Positions 19,842 through 32,648 of a stretch of DNA of 64,000 bases are shown here, piece by piece (within the stretch, counting starts at the first letter, position 1; every line of letters begins with the position of its first letter). This DNA comes from Straminergon stramineum. Its lineage: Eukaryota; Streptophyta; Bryopsida; Hypnales; Calliergonaceae. The stretch covers positions 18,047,001 to 18,111,000 of the forward strand of contig OY987272.1 of the NCBI GenBank assembly GCA_963920665.1, written 5' to 3'. Under the pieces are notes generated by a model. That model saw only the letters and a program-made list of their open reading frames with translations, did no database searches and had not been told where the DNA came from. The position numbers and the translations under genes are program-made.

Positions 19842-21560
19842 TCAGGGTTTCATGTGGAAGCTGGGCCTGTAAGAGTAGTGCGACATGTCATCATTGCTGC
19901 CGTCCAAATGAATGATTTGCGTGGTGGACTTCCGCGACACCACATCAAAAGACAGCAGATAGTCCTTGTACGACACCCAGATCACGCTTCCTCGCGCCTC
20001 GCAACAGAACCAGCTTCTTCGGCACACGGCATTCGGGTCGGTGAAGTTATACATTTCTACCCTCCGCATATGATACTCCATTGTCCAATTCTGAATCCCG
20101 TTCTGAATCGACACTGGAACCGGAATCCGCAGAACCGCATGATCCACCCCGACTCCGTCTCCCCGTAGTTGCATCACGTAGAACACCAACGGCATATACT
20201 TCACTCCTATCTCACGCATCCTATACTCAGCAGGGTCCCAAAGGACGAGTTTCTGGTGACTAAATCGCTTTCCCACAACAGAAAAGTTGTCAACCTCCGC
20301 CTTCCAGAAATTCGATTGCTTCTGTCCCACAGTCAAAACGTCGTGTAGCCTGGCTGGAATCACAGCGTACAACTCTCCCATGCATACCACGAGCTCCACG
20401 TGTTGGAGAACAGTCCTGTCGAAGGGGATGAATTCGTAGTAGGGATTCAGGCTTGACAAATGGAACTTGCGGAGTGGGAACTGGTGAAGAAGCTTCCAGC
20501 GACCTGCCTCTGTGTCGACATCGAACAAGCGTACAGCACCGGCAGGAGCTGGGTCGACTTCGGAGATGGGGGCCAATTGCAATTGGGCCAAATGGGCCAA
20601 ATTTCGTGCATTGTCATCGGCATTGGCATTGACACGGTGATCGGACTGCACGTCTGCTACGTAGAGACGCCCACCTGTATAAGCGGTTGCACCATTATAC
20701 GCCCAGGGATAATATTGGGGACACCATGGACGACGCTCCTGGAATCGCCGAGAATTCCAACTGTTGGTGGTGGACTTGTAAACCGCCACAAAGTTCTTCA
20801 GAATCAGAATCACTTGGTAAGAATTCGCCTCGTCGTTGACCTCCATGTGCACTTGCACGCTGTAACGATAGACTCGATTCCACGATCCCCACCCCATCTC
20901 TGCACAATTCGCTGCAGGAAGCTCCTTGCATTCTCTCGTCATCGGGTTGCACACCATTAGACGAGTCCAGTCATGGGGCTGCAACTCGTCCGAGTTCCCA
21001 GATACAGTTTCGGGCGGTAAAATCGGACCTGACGAGCTGCTGGAGCTGGCCCCGGACTTGTTCAGTCGAGCGCTGCGGCGGCCTACCTGAAATTTAACCT
21101 CACTCCTGCTTTTGATCAAGAGCAGGCCACCAGCACTAGCAATGACTTCGCAGATTGGGAAGCTGGCGTAGCGCCAGTCCTGCCGCATGCGGGTCATAGG
21201 AGGAAGGGGGCGGACCCTTTCAGTTGCTTCGTGTGCTGTCGAGTGCCAGATGCCGGACCATGTCCAGGAGACCTCGGGCGGTAAATATTCCCGGGGCCTG
21301 GGCCGCCACTTCGTGACGGTGATTGGGAAGTACCAATCTCGGGTGACGTCCAGTCTGCGAGCCTCCGCGATACGTTTCATGTTGCTGGAATTCCACACGG
21401 ACCATAAGCTGCAGTTGAGCTGAATGAGCCTGTGGGCCGAGAGGAAGGGCATCTGGTGCCATATTGCCAAGTCGCCGATGAAGGCTAAGTCGAATTTCGA
21501 AGGAGCCTGCTCATCAGCTGGGTCAGTCATAGGGAGGTCGTCGATGATAGCGCTCGACAT
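19842..21560 (-). CDS. F-box/kelch-like protein, intronless
   Basis: This is a single 572-codon frame. Residues about 25-60 (DLAIWHQMPFLSAHRLIQLN and CSLWSVW) resemble a diverged F-box, the part that binds SKP1 in SCF ubiquitin ligases. Residues about 130-560 are of the F-box-associated kelch type, with the familiar VCNPMTRECKELP phrase (about residue 205) and repeated W/Y-rich strands suggesting a beta-propeller. A poly-Ser linker lies at about 170-180. There is no signal peptide or membrane helix. By family it would choose substrates for ubiquitination, but the F-box is weak and no substrate can be named. A TTTAAATA sequence about 90 bases upstream (near 21,653) may be its TATA box. The ATG at 21560 is the first in frame. 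I am fairly sure that it is a real gene, and less sure of the F-box. Confidence 0.75.
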   Translation of the reverse strand: MSSAIIDDLPMTDPADEQAPSKFDLAFIGDLAIWHQMPFLSAHRLIQLNCSLWSVWNSSNMKRIAEARRLDVTRDWYFPITVTKWRPRPREYLPPEVSWTWSGIWHSTAHEATERVRPLPPMTRMRQDWRYASFPICEVIASAGGLLLIKSRSEVKFQVGRRSARLNKSGASSSSSSGPILPPETVSGNSDELQPHDWTRLMVCNPMTRECKELPAANCAEMGWGSWNRVYRYSVQVHMEVNDEANSYQVILILKNFVAVYKSTTNSWNSRRFQERRPWCPQYYPWAYNGATAYTGGRLYVADVQSDHRVNANADDNARNLAHLAQLQLAPISEVDPAPAGAVRLFDVDTEAGRWKLLHQFPLRKFHLSSLNPYYEFIPFDRTVLQHVELVVCMGELYAVIPARLHDVLTVGQKQSNFWKAEVDNFSVVGKRFSHQKLVLWDPAEYRMREIGVKYMPLVFYVMQLRGDGVGVDHAVLRIPVPVSIQNGIQNWTMEYHMRRVEMYNFTDPNAVCRRSWFCCEARGSVIWVSYKDYLLSFDVVSRKSTTQIIHLDGSNDDMSHYSYRPSFHMKP

Positions 21561-24002
21561 CTCTGCCAGTCACAACGAAAGAAAAATAATTTAGACGCGT
21601 TAGAACGTACGTAACTTACTGATAGCATGGGGTGGAATTCGATCGGCTTTTTATTTAAATTAGGAAATCTTCAGAAGCCATGCATATATGCTCTTTCTTT
21701 TATTCAATCGACTGCTGGTGTAACCGCTTTATCTTCTAGAGAAGATTGACAATCTCTACCCAGAGACATGACAGGAAAACCACGAGAATTTGATCTCAAG
21801 ATTTTATTTTATCTGTACCTGCAGATCGACTTACATTCCAGGAAAGGGACTTAATACAAACTGACAGCTACTAGAGGCGGCTTAGAGAGAAGCGGTGAAA
21901 TTGCAGAAGCATATTCATTGCCGAGATTGCAAGCGTGAGGGAAAAGCAAGAATCATGCGACTTGTACAAAATTTATTAACGTGGGTTTCGAAAGATTGCA
22001 CATTAACAGTAATCTCAATTGCAAATTACCCGCGAGAATTTTAACAGTTCGATCGCTGCTGGGAGTTAGATCCCCAAATTAAGCTCAATTCCCAGTGACA
22101 ACTTCGAAAGAGAACGTGTCCAGAGAGAAGATTGAAGTAACTACTCAGCAAAGAAGACAACAAACGAATTCATGCGGAAGTCGATCCGTGAGAGGAAGGC
22201 AAACTAGCTACAATAGATAAAGTGGAATGGAAATGGAAATAGGTTGCCTTCAGAGTGAAAAAATATATTTTTTTCATTTGGGGCTTTTCAAAATGCCAAA
22301 GCTACATCACTTTAAACCTAATTGAGTCCTCTTCAATCTACACATAATCTACATCTATAATTATAGCACGAATAATTTTAATATTCATGAGCTATTTGTA
22401 ATATTAAAATTTCTAAATATAGGATAGGTACTAAGTTATTTTAAGAATGCTCACCTTAAAGTCCGTGAAGTCCTAAATTCATGCAAAAGTCCCAGTTAAA
22501 CGAAAACATTACTTTTCTCTCCAGGACCCACGAAGGCTTCAAGGCTTCAGCATTCCATGTAGAATTGAACGAAATAAACTGATTCTACAAGAAAAAATTA
22601 TATTTTATTTTAAAAAATTCCGTTGATGAAATTTATATTAATATTAGACAGGGTTCACCTAGATTCTGTCGATGATACTTATATCATAGAGGGTTTACCC
22701 TAGATTGAATTATGAAATCTTGGTCGGGGTCGGCGTGGTCATGAGTACGGAGTTGGGTTCGAAGTCGCTCTTTTTCGCTGCGCAGGCTTCTCGGCCATCC
22801 TCCTCTTCGCTCACCGTCATGGTAGCGTGCTCCTCTCTTCGCATTATGTTTCTCGTTTTCCTTTTCTTGCATCAATGTCCGCTTTTGTTGGTCACGCATG
22901 TTTGTCAATTACGTAGTTTCCAAAGTAAAAGCTAGTAGATATTGCTGTGCAGGTTGTACACGGCAAGACCGCTACAGATCGAGCTGTGTTTAATGGCTGA
23001 AAAACGAGGACAAGCATGAGTTCTCCAAGATCGTTGAGACTGTTAAGATACTGTTTTAAAAAAATAATATGTTTTAAGCGTACCATGTACTTTCGTATTT
23101 CTTTCCTTGTGTCTGCTTGCTTGCAGCTGCAGGGTAGCAGGGGATTGCTGCATCTACTATTGGACCAATATGTGGTCTCTGCCGACAACCAAAATTGTTG
23201 TGTGGTGACCTTTCGAACTGGCGAGGCCTCTCTAACTTGTGGTGTATTTAAACGCAGGTCAATTTCAACGAGAAATTCGATGTGTGCAGGAGGCAATTGG
23301 GTGGAGGTATTATGCATGGGAGCAAATGCAACCTGAGTAAAACCACTCATTCTGAGCAATTTGACTTGTGTGTACTCTTTTTTTCCATCTGAATGCGATA
23401 ATGAGTTGTTTGATTTTCTTGCACCTCTGAGCTGGTTGCACTGGGGATTTTGTGGTGGCTGGACCATCTTTTGCACGCACGTGGCTGTAACTACATATTT
23501 GGGCGTATGCTGTTAATCACTTAATCCTTTGTTTCACTGAATTTGCTAGTTTCAGATCAGAGTATCTATGCCTTGTGTTTGTGCTGGTTGGAAATATTGG
23601 TTGCTGAAATGGACAAGTAAACCGAACGGGTTTCATTTCAGTGAATTATTCGTTCTCTGAAGAAGCAAACACATCATGCACAATGAACATTTCATACATT
23701 GTCCTATAATCATACATCTGAAAATTCTGCGATGAATCTTGGACATTTTAACCAGTTGAAGGCACTGATTTTCTAGGTAGACCAAGACCTGCAAACTCTG
23801 ATATGAATATGGAGTAATAAAATACTGGTATGATGAGTTTTGATTAACAATACATAGGTGTGATTGAATTAAGTAATGAAATACAAGGACCAAAACTGGC
23901 TTCAACTAAATAATAGAAATATTGTTGTATGCAGTACAATAGGAAAAGGCCTGTAGTCACCAAATGCCTGACATAGAGGGAGTGCATTATTGGTTTAAGG
24001 TA
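21561..24002. other. Intergenic stretch, possible unrecognised exons
   Basis: Most of this is AT-rich. Between 22,690 and 23,480 the composition is more gene-like, with splice-acceptor-like tracts at 22,950 and 23,125 on the plus strand and open frames on both strands (22,684-22,908 and 22,892-23,476 minus, 23,016-23,336 plus). None matches a family I know and I cannot join them convincingly. It may be a diverged gene, a long non-coding RNA or debris. Confidence 0.35.
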
Positions 24003-24184
24003 CACCAAAATGGTTATTTAGTTTAGTACTAAATAATATTACAAGGACATATTAATAATTTAACATTGGTTGTAGTTGTGGAGACTTGTACCATGTCTGG
24101 TGTGCAATGGTGGCATTGTTAGATTGAGCATCCTAATTCTCAAGCTAACTAATTATCCAGCCCTACTAAATAACCATTTTGGTG
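24003..24184. mobile_element. 182-bp MITE with TA duplication
   Basis: The ends CACCAAAATGGTTATTTAG and CTAAATAACCATTTTGGTG are exact complements, and both are flanked by TA (24001-24002, 24185-24186). This is the pattern of Tc1/mariner-type MITEs. It is non-coding. Confidence 0.8.
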
Positions 24185-24186
24185 TA

Positions 24187-25711
24187 GTAAATAATTATAG
24201 TTTCCTTCACAACATTGGGAGCATGCTAGTCTTTGTTATATTAGTAAAAAGTGATCTCTACTAACATTATGACTCAAAATTTATTTTCATAATGAATTTT
24301 CCATTTTACTATTACTTTGCAAAGTCCCTCTCTCCAAAAAAATCAAAATGTCTGCCTTGCAATGCAATTGTTGATGATTGTGTGTAGTGAAGTGAAGACA
24401 TAGTTTTTTGGTTTTTTTATATACAAGCTTGACAAGCATTTTGGGTTAGGAAGGCATAACTTTTCTCCAAGCATTGATTGAAATAAAAACTAAATTCCTA
24501 GTATACTAGTACTTTGTTTTATCTCCAAAAAAAGTTCAAGAAAATCTCATTAAAATTTGACCTTGTAGGAATCTCCCTACAATCTTGAAAAATCCATTGT
24601 AGAACTTTGAACCTTTGCTGATGGAGGTAATACTTAATGGATTCTTTATGAGACCAAGTTGCCCTTTAGAAAGGGCATCTACTGCCTTTAATATCTAATA
24701 TCAACCTTAGTTGTTGTTGCTTCAATGGATTCACACTAGTACACTAAGACATATTAGGTTTTTATAGTGTTTTTGCAAATTGTACCTCCTTGTTCAAGAT
24801 CCAAACTTTTGCCAAATGGTCTTTTCGAATTTGAATTTAAATAATGAATTCAAATGAATGAAGTCTACTTTCTATGCTTATTTGAAAATTTGAAAAATTT
24901 CTTTAGTTTTAAAAAACTATTTACTACTTACAACAATTTGAATTTGGGACTTATCCACAATCTACTTATTTTCTAATTATAGGGTTGTACAAAAATTGTG
25001 TTTGCACTCTAATAATTTAAATTGTAGCATACACTAGTGGTGAAATCGTCATAAAATAAGTTTTGAACATGTATTGTATTTCATAAGAATTTCCTCCACT
25101 CTTCAAAAATTCATGATAATTTCAGATTTTCACAAAAAAATACAATGTTTATGACTTACAAAAGACATGTGGTCACTTCTTTCATAAATAAAATAGAAAA
25201 ATTCCCCACCCATATTTAGTGACAAAATAGATTACACAAACCAAAAGATATTGAGATAGTTCACATGGTAGGCTCCGTCCTTTCAGGGTTCAACTGCATC
25301 CAGTTGTCGGTGACGCACACTATACACTGAAGCCTTATGAAGTGCACAAACTCAAGCATTGGAGTACCCAATGAGACTGATTGCATGAAGACAGACACTC
25401 CAATCTCGAGCAATAGATCACTTACAAAATCATTAGCGATTGAAGCAAATATCATACATGTGACAAGCATATGTGCTAAGGAACTCAATTCAGCCTAACG
25501 CCAATCAGAGATCTCAACCAATACTAACTAACCCCGTCGCCTCCACGTAGCACACCATAGATTTCCTCAAGAAAATTTCTATCTCAAAATCAAGTCTACG
25601 AAAACCCGTTTTGTATCCACGTACACTAACGAAGGTTACAAAAAAGGCAAAAACGATTAATTCATCACCCACACTCCACACACCAAGTTCTGTGATCGAG
25701 TCTTGGTGAAA
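24187..25711. other. AT-rich intergenic sequence
   Basis: No gene is supported. The right part is likely to hold the 3' untranslated region of the thylakoid gene. The open frame at 25,261-25,488 has no recognisable features. Confidence 0.45.
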
Positions 25712-28700
25712 TTACGACACCCCAGACTGATCACACTGCCCTGTTGCCTTGTCGCAGAAGCCGTTCTTGTCCAGCAACATTGGAGGCGGTGCACTGAGCT
25801 CCGGGGCAGAGGGAGTGCCATACGCATTGCGCCTGGCATTGCCACAACCCAAACTCTTCCTTGTGCTCATTCCTGTCACTGGGTTGGTTCCGCTGGCGTA
25901 CTTGCACAAGGCCTGAACAAGTCACCGTTGTCAAAACTGCGCTACGGAGGAAGCTTAACCACTAAGAGAGCCGGCATCCACCATGTGGGTTATGAGCTTA
26001 CCGGTGGAGCTACAAGAAATGGTTGAAGTACATACTTGTTGGAAAAGCAATTTTTGTCTATTTTTCAACAATGCAATTAGCGTGGTTACTTGGTGCTTCA
26101 TGATTATTCTGAGGTCATGTTTACATAAATTTCCCCTAGTAACTTAGCTCCCTAATTTGGACAAGTGAAGTAATAATGCAGATACGAATGGTTTGAAGCG
26201 CTAATTCCACCAACACCAACTAGCTAATGTGCCCTAACTAGTCCAAGTTGGGGTCCCGACCGCGCCACTTGGTTGGGGTGGGCAGGACCTATCATACAGA
26301 ACATGGAAATGATAACTGGGGTATGAGGTGGACGTCACTTGCCTGTTTTTGTTGCAAGTCCAGCACAGCGTCACTGAAATCTGCACCTTCGATGATGGCC
26401 GATCCCAAATCACTTCGTGTCAACACCGCTCTCACCAACAGGGCGTTTGTCAGATTTGCCTCGTTCAGAACCTGCACAGTCACCACATTGTACTCCATGT
26501 TAAAAGAGCTCAATCTGTGGAAAAGAAAGTTATACATCCTGGAATAAATTATACATCTACTTCATCAAAAAAAATTGTGGTGATAAACATTTCAGCCATA
26601 TGAAGTGGTCAACGTCACTCACCATACGATCCATAAGTGTGTCACTAAGGTCAGCACCTGCACAGGTTCACTAGAAGTGAGATTGTAGCTCTCGTCATAC
26701 TTCTCCTTGAAAGCCCATTCGGATATTCGGACTGGATGGACAGAAACAGCTGTGCGTAACTACAGAGATTGTACATCAGTCAACGAGAACTCAAGATGAT
26801 GATTATGAATAAAAGATTTGTACACTCCTGGAAAAGGGTTGTAAGTTTGATCACACTGTCCTTCATGATTTTCCTTTTGGTGTGAACCGAAAGTTCTTGC
26901 ACGGGAAATAGGAGATCGAGGTACTCAAATCCGTCGAGTGGCTGCCATTGATACAGCCAGTACTGCTACGGCCTAACGAACGTAGCACTGTACACCTCCC
27001 CTCAAGCATCGCATAAATGCTGACGATTTTGAAAAGTTTTGGGTACTTGATGAGCACATGTTCAAATGAATTGGCAAATCTAGATGTGCAAATAAGAAAT
27101 ACTAGAGGTACTTTCCACAGAATGGTCAATCAAAATGATCATTTCAAAACCATATATCCTTTGTCCTTAAAAGGGTTAATATAATAGAAGATTAGTCTGT
27201 GATACCTGTGAAGTTGGTCTTGTACGCTACAGCCTTCTCCAAATAGCCCCCATTGAAAGTGCTCCCACTGAAGTCAGCTTCTTTCATGTCGGCAGATGTG
27301 AAGTTTCCTCGTCGGAAATTCTCATTGGCATGCATGGTCTTCCTACAGGGAGCATGCACATTACATTCTTCAGTAGAGATGGTATGGCACCTTGTGAGAA
27401 CTGAGAAAAAACATTGATTTCATTATATGGGCAGATATTCAAGAGGATGGCAGTTTAAGTAAGGCAGACACTGTTAACCTAAATCTTTCCCAACCCTAGT
27501 GTTCAGAGCTTTGTGCAATCGAGGGACACAATTTTTCCACTCTAAATCGTTTCAATATTCTGTAACAAAATTGAAGTTATTTAGGGTCAGGTAGAGGAAA
27601 ACGATGCCAAAAGACAGCCAAAAGAAAAATCCAAGCTCTTATATACTCTCATATGTGATGATACTGGTTCATTGATATGAGGAGTTTTCAGTCGCTAAAC
27701 TTGGACTCAAATTTGCAAACTAATGTGTCAAGGATTTCTATTCGTGCCAATTCAAAGGGCGCTCACCAACGATTCTCTAGAATGTTTAGCAACGGACAGG
27801 AGAAGTGGTTACAAATTAAAGAAATGGCATGAGTGATCACAAAAACGAGCATCCCAGATGTCCAAATTACCAAACAGATGAAGATGTGCTATAAAGTGCA
27901 AAGAAGAAGAAGAATTTAGTGAAGATTGAAAAATGGGAATTACAGCGAACGCAGACAATTGAGATTACAGATGAATTGCGATTTCACGTACTTGAGATCT
28001 GCCGATCCGAACTGAACTGCTGAGCCAATGCCAAATTCTCCTCGAGTGTTGGCCTCAAAGGAATTCAAGTCGGCCAAGGCATCCATGCTAGTTCCTAGTA
28101 CAGCAGCTGCAAGAGCTGCAGCCATAGCTTGACGCAACCCCACGCGCTTCTCTGCAATTCATTGCACCCAAAAGGCTTCAGACAGAACCCTAAAATCATT
28201 TCGCATGAATGAGGTCAAAGGTAGATGCCCAAAGCAGTTTGGCTCCATAAATCAGGGTCTACAACAATTATCTTAGTCGTGACCGTAAACTATCTTCATA
28301 GCAAGATCAAAACACATGCTAAGATTTGGTTGTAACGTTTTCATATTTGGTTACAGACTTCTCATGCAACACTATAAGGAGTTAAAAAGGAACGTTCTAA
28401 CCATAGTCTGATGCTTAAGTTTGGGAATGATACCACAATGACTTTATAATTCATAATTAATTCAATAAAGCTCCTAAATCGTAGAACGACGAGACTAAGC
28501 TCAATTTTCTCATGCCTTCCACCTAAAGATTACACCCTATTCTTTTCAAACATCCAATCTCAGTACTTCTGCTTAAAAAGAAACACCTACTGGCCATGGC
28601 CTCACAACACGTAGCTCAATGTGAGCTCCATCTGAATTCGTCTGTTTCAAATTGATCAATCTCAACATAAATCATGTAGCGTACCAAATGTAGCAAGAGT

Positions 28701-29384
28701 TCATTTTCCTTCCTTGTCCTGCATTCTAACTTCTAGGTACTATTCAATCTTTCACATCCCAACTTTGACCTTACTCTGCCTCCAAGCATGTATGTGCACC
28801 CTGGAGTTGGATCATTAGTAATGCTTTGCTCTCAATCTTCCCGTAAAGTTTGAGGCTCCAGGCACAGCAGGGAAGCATATCCAGATCCTTAGAAAAGAAG
28901 AAAAAGAACCAAATTCATGATGCTATACAATGTTGTGAACAAAAATTGTAAGAACGTCAGCACATTTTTCAGAGAATGTTTCCGGAACTCAATTCAATAA
29001 CGCCAAATTTGTTAAATTGGCGTGTTTGAGAGCGCCTAAATCGTAACAGTCAGTGCTCGAACATCGAAACAATAGATCCAATATAGATCTAAGCTTCCAA
29101 ACGCGTGCCTGAAAACTGCTAATTCTCGTACAATTTCGCCATTACAACGAATTGACGCTGAACATCTTACAAGATAACAGACGTTCCAAATCAAACACAA
29201 GATTACAGAAGTTTTACACACCTTTTGCGTACCCTTCTTTAGACTCCGAGGCCTCACAAACGCAGGCTCCATCCCTCTTCCGAAAATGAACCCGAGACTG
29301 GGCTTGATACAGCTGCGAAACCGACGCCTTGCATGCCGAGAATGCACCCATAGTTCCCACACTAGTCGCCACATTCAGTGCCAT
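25712..29384 (-). CDS. TL17: Thylakoid lumenal 17.4 kDa pentapeptide-repeat protein, chloroplast
   Basis: Six exons can be joined in frame: 29384-29222, 28151-27992, 27342-27206, 26657-26623, 26471-26343 and 25912-25712, giving 274 residues. The first about 55 residues are a Ser/Ala/Arg-rich chloroplast transit peptide. A second, thylakoid signal follows (KRVGLRQ then an alanine-rich core ending in DALA), so the mature protein starts near ADLNSFEA. The mature part is made of pentapeptide repeats of the A(D/N)LXX type (for example ANFTSADMKEADFSGS and GADFSDAVLDL). These fold as a right-handed quadrilateral helix. The C-terminus carries four cysteines in CKYA, GCGN, GFC and GQC. It closely resembles Arabidopsis TL17.4 (At5g53490), whose lumenal role is still poorly defined. 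Intron 5 has a GC donor (CAG/GCAAGT). A damaged partial copy lies at 18.9-19.3 kb. Confidence 0.92.
26341..26342 (-). other. Non-canonical GC splice donor
   Basis: The intron after exon 5 begins CAG/GCAAGTGA on the minus strand. The family alignment (QKQ then ALCKYA) requires the junction exactly here, and no GT is available. AG/GCAAGT is the usual context of the rare GC-AG class. Confidence 0.8.
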
Positions 29385-30039
29385 AATGTCGGACCCCAAA
29401 ACTGAAAACGAGACTGCACAATTGAACAAGGCAGCTTCGGTTGGAAGGAAGAGGATGTGCTTGTTTTCAAAGGAAAGAAGAAGGCCAGCGCGAGTGTACG
29501 GTATCAGCAAAGGTAAGCTTTTCTTCGACCTTGGATGAGATCACTCTATCCCCAAGACCGCAGGAGAGAGACGATGTTCCCCGTGTTCCCTTATATGGGA
29601 ACGTAAGGGATATGGAGGAAGCCTGTCCACGCAGCGCACTTTAGTTTCATACATCCCCCGACAAATGGTTTTCTCGGCACGCTTTCTGTGATTCTGTAAA
29701 AACAGACACGTGTCCGTTTATAGTATTTACAAGTCATTTCCATAAAAAGTCTGTGTTTAAGAAGCAATTTGGACTTAAAGTTGCAACCTAAATACGGATA
29801 ATTGTATCAAATTTTTCTCTTTAACCCTTAAACGCGGACGTGGACGTTTGGTGTTAGATGGATGAGAAGGAATTTTCTTCTATAGGACAGAAGTGCAACT
29901 ATTCATCCTTGGAATTAAGGGTGGAAAGGGAAGATCTTCTATTGTAGTTTGACCTCCAATGGATATTTTTGGTTTTTTTAAAGTAGATGATGTCACACAG
30001 TTCCAAAAGCCATGATTTCCACAATCACCAGTCCGTCCT
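29385..30039. other. Promoter side of TL17 and AT-rich spacer
   Basis: The segment to about 29,640 should be the promoter and leader of the minus-strand TL17 gene. Short plus-strand frames here are its shadows. TTAACCCTTAAACGC at 29,823 resembles a TTAA transposon end, but no partner was found. Confidence 0.4.
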
Positions 30040-30684
30040 TTAACCCCTAAATGCCCAAGGCCTGTTTAGAGCTCCTTGGAATTTGCTCTAAATTGAACAA
30101 AAAGTCAACATTTTCATAAGTTGTACCAATTTCTTTTGAATTGTAACCGTACAAAATTAAACTAGACATGTTAGAGATCACATAGGAAAAGAAAACATAA
30201 CAATATCACTTATAGATTGAAAGATTATAATGTTTGATCATGAAGGTGTAAAAATTGTGAAAATTTTTCAATTCACTTTTTGCATGTCAACTCTAAAAAG
30301 TTGGTCACTAAAAAAATATGAGGTTATAGGGCCTAGCATGCACAACCCCATTCAATTTACGGTTTTTCAAAATCTATTCTACAATTTTTTTAAATGAATT
30401 TCTAACGCGATTTTGCCTTCAAGATCTAGTGTATTTGAGGCTCATTTTCAAGAGCCCTCAACACTATGAGAAGTCAAGATTGCAATGGGCATCCTTGCAC
30501 TAAATCTTCAATAGAAAAATCATAATCCTTTATTTTTCAGATCAACTTTTTAATCTTAAAACTAGACTTCAAAAAGAATTCTCCAAAAATATAAACTAAT
30601 AATAATAGCAATTTGGTTGGATTTTACTTAACTTCAAAGTTTTCAAAACACCAGAATCTAGTGCCTTGGGCATTTAGGGGTTAA
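30040..30684 (+). mobile_element. TTAA-flanked MITE family A, copy 2
   Basis: The element including both TTAA sites is 645 bp, has ends CCCCTAAATGCCCAAGGC and GCCTTGGGCATTTAGGGG, and has the same orientation as copy 1. The high identity to copy 1 along its whole length points to recent amplification. Confidence 0.88.
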
Positions 30685-31682
30685 AGGTTAACTCTAGAAA
30701 GATGGAGCCTTATCACCAACGTTGTCAACTAAAATTTTTCAGATATGAGGATAAACAGGTGCATTCTTTGTTTCAACATTATCCTTGAAAGTCCTTTGTC
30801 GAACACTTGTAGTCATGAACTTCCATATTAGGGGTTATTCAGTGAATTATTCACCAACTTTGAAATCCACTAATATGCATCTATCTTATCTTTGTGAATC
30901 TTATTTTGGTCAAAAAGCTTGGTTATTATATTTAAAACAAAACAAAGTATACAAAACATTTCATTATAGTAAAGTTGCATTTTTGAACTACAATAATAAT
31001 TTGACCTCTTTTTGTTCAAACTACTGTGGTACTACAATTGACATACCACAATTTCATGTTTTTTAGGTGTTCTAGGTGTTTGATTGATCAACAAGGCAAT
31101 TCTAAGACAAAATTTTTAAGATCCATTGTATATTAAGATAGTTTGCTCTTATTGCGACCATCTTCTTCAAACAACCTAGTAGGCCCCTCTGAAATGGACA
31201 ATCAACGGTTCTAAAGTGGATTGCCACAAATGTTAGAGCACAATTAAGATTTGTTAGGTATTTATTCATACTTTGCCAATGGATGGAATTAGAGTCAGAG
31301 AAGGTCCATTTCAAAGCTAGAGTGTGTCCACTTAATTTTTCTAAATGAAAATTGATTGCCCAATTGCCTTCTTACAAATTTTAAAAGAATTTAGAATTTG
31401 TTTAAGTTTAGTAATGGAACCTTGTGTATTACTTTTTGAATGCTGTAGTTTATTTTTGGTCAAGCCATATCGTTCTTTAGACTTCGTGTGTGGGTTTTGC
31501 AAGGCCTATGATCATAAATAGGTGCCAACCAAAGAATTCTTTGAAAATTCATAAGTAATTCAAAAATGCTCCAAAAAATATGAAACTACTAGGGTTAGAT
31601 TCCACATCAATTTTTCTTCAAGTGAAAAATAAGGAAACATAATTCCATGCATTTAAGAACCATCAAAAAGGCCAACCAGCCC
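30685..31682. other. Intergenic, contains a dispersed repeat
   Basis: No gene is seen. The stretch 31,245-31,320 (CATACTTTGCCAATGGATGGAAT ... GGTCCATTTC) resembles 59,700-59,760, so it is a dispersed repeat of unknown type. Confidence 0.45.
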
Positions 31683-32648
31683 TTAAACCCTCACTGCCGA
31701 AGGCCTAAACAACTCCAAAAACAACATTCCTTTTGAAGTGTTATAGATATAAATTTCACTTAGTTATAGAGATCTCAACCATACAATCTTGTAGTGCACT
31801 TGTTGTAGATGGTGTGCATCAAATTTGGTGTCATTTGACAACATAGATTACAAGATTATAATGTTTTAGTGTTGAAAAAGGATGCTGAAATTTTCCCAAA
31901 AACACATTTCAATGAGAAATTCGGTATCTAAATCTACTCAAATGAAGAAACTTGAGACTATAAAGTGATTCAAAATCAACATGCAAACACATTGATGGAA
32001 AAAAAATTCATTGAACTGACTCATTGTGTCTGCAATATGGCTTTGAAATGTCAAAAAATAGCAAGAAAAGTTGCAAAAAATACATCAAAAATTGAACCTC
32101 CTTCTACTAAAATGCTTCTCAATCACTCATAACTTCTTGTATTGATATGAAATTTTATACACACAAACTAGACTAGTATGCTCAACTTTTCCAAGAAAAA
32201 TTATTGGAAACAAACGTTGTATGAAGAAGAAACAAGCTGTTGAAGTTCATTGTAATCCAAAAATGTCGGGATTTTGAACTTCGAATTGCTCCCAAACATT
32301 CAAAACAATATGTATTGACATACAAATTCTACCACAATAAGTAGACTTCAAGGGTAAAATAACCCAACAAATTTTATTGAAAAAGAACATTAGATGAAGG
32401 AGATACAAGCCCCTGAAGTTGCAGCCATCAAATGGATTTTGGAGAATTCAAATTGAACCTGTGAACTTTGATTGGATTCCAAAAATTCAGAAATTATTGG
32501 ATTGATCTGAGAATTTTACCACACGAACTAGAAGAGAGCACAAATTCTCCAACAAGTTTTATTGAATTTGGACATCGAATGCAAAAGTTACATCACTTTG
32601 AATTTTACTTGAGGACACTTTTCGTCCCCTTCAGCAGTGAGGGGTTAA
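31683..32648. mobile_element. TTAA-flanked element family B, 966 bp
   Basis: The left end TTAA-ACCCTCACTGCCGAAGG and the right end CCTTCAGCAGTGAGGGG-TTAA are inverted copies with two differences. TTAA at both borders places it with piggyBac-type elements, but its ends and interior differ from family A. The interior is AT-rich and non-coding, with several weakly similar tracts about caterpillar-like AATTGAACC(T) segments. Confidence 0.75.

Noticed and set aside
22892..23476. 194-codon minus-strand frame as a gene
   Set aside because: No recognisable domain. The frame mixes hydrophobic and cysteine-rich pieces without pattern, and splice-like signals lie on the other strand. Kept only as a possible unrecognised region.
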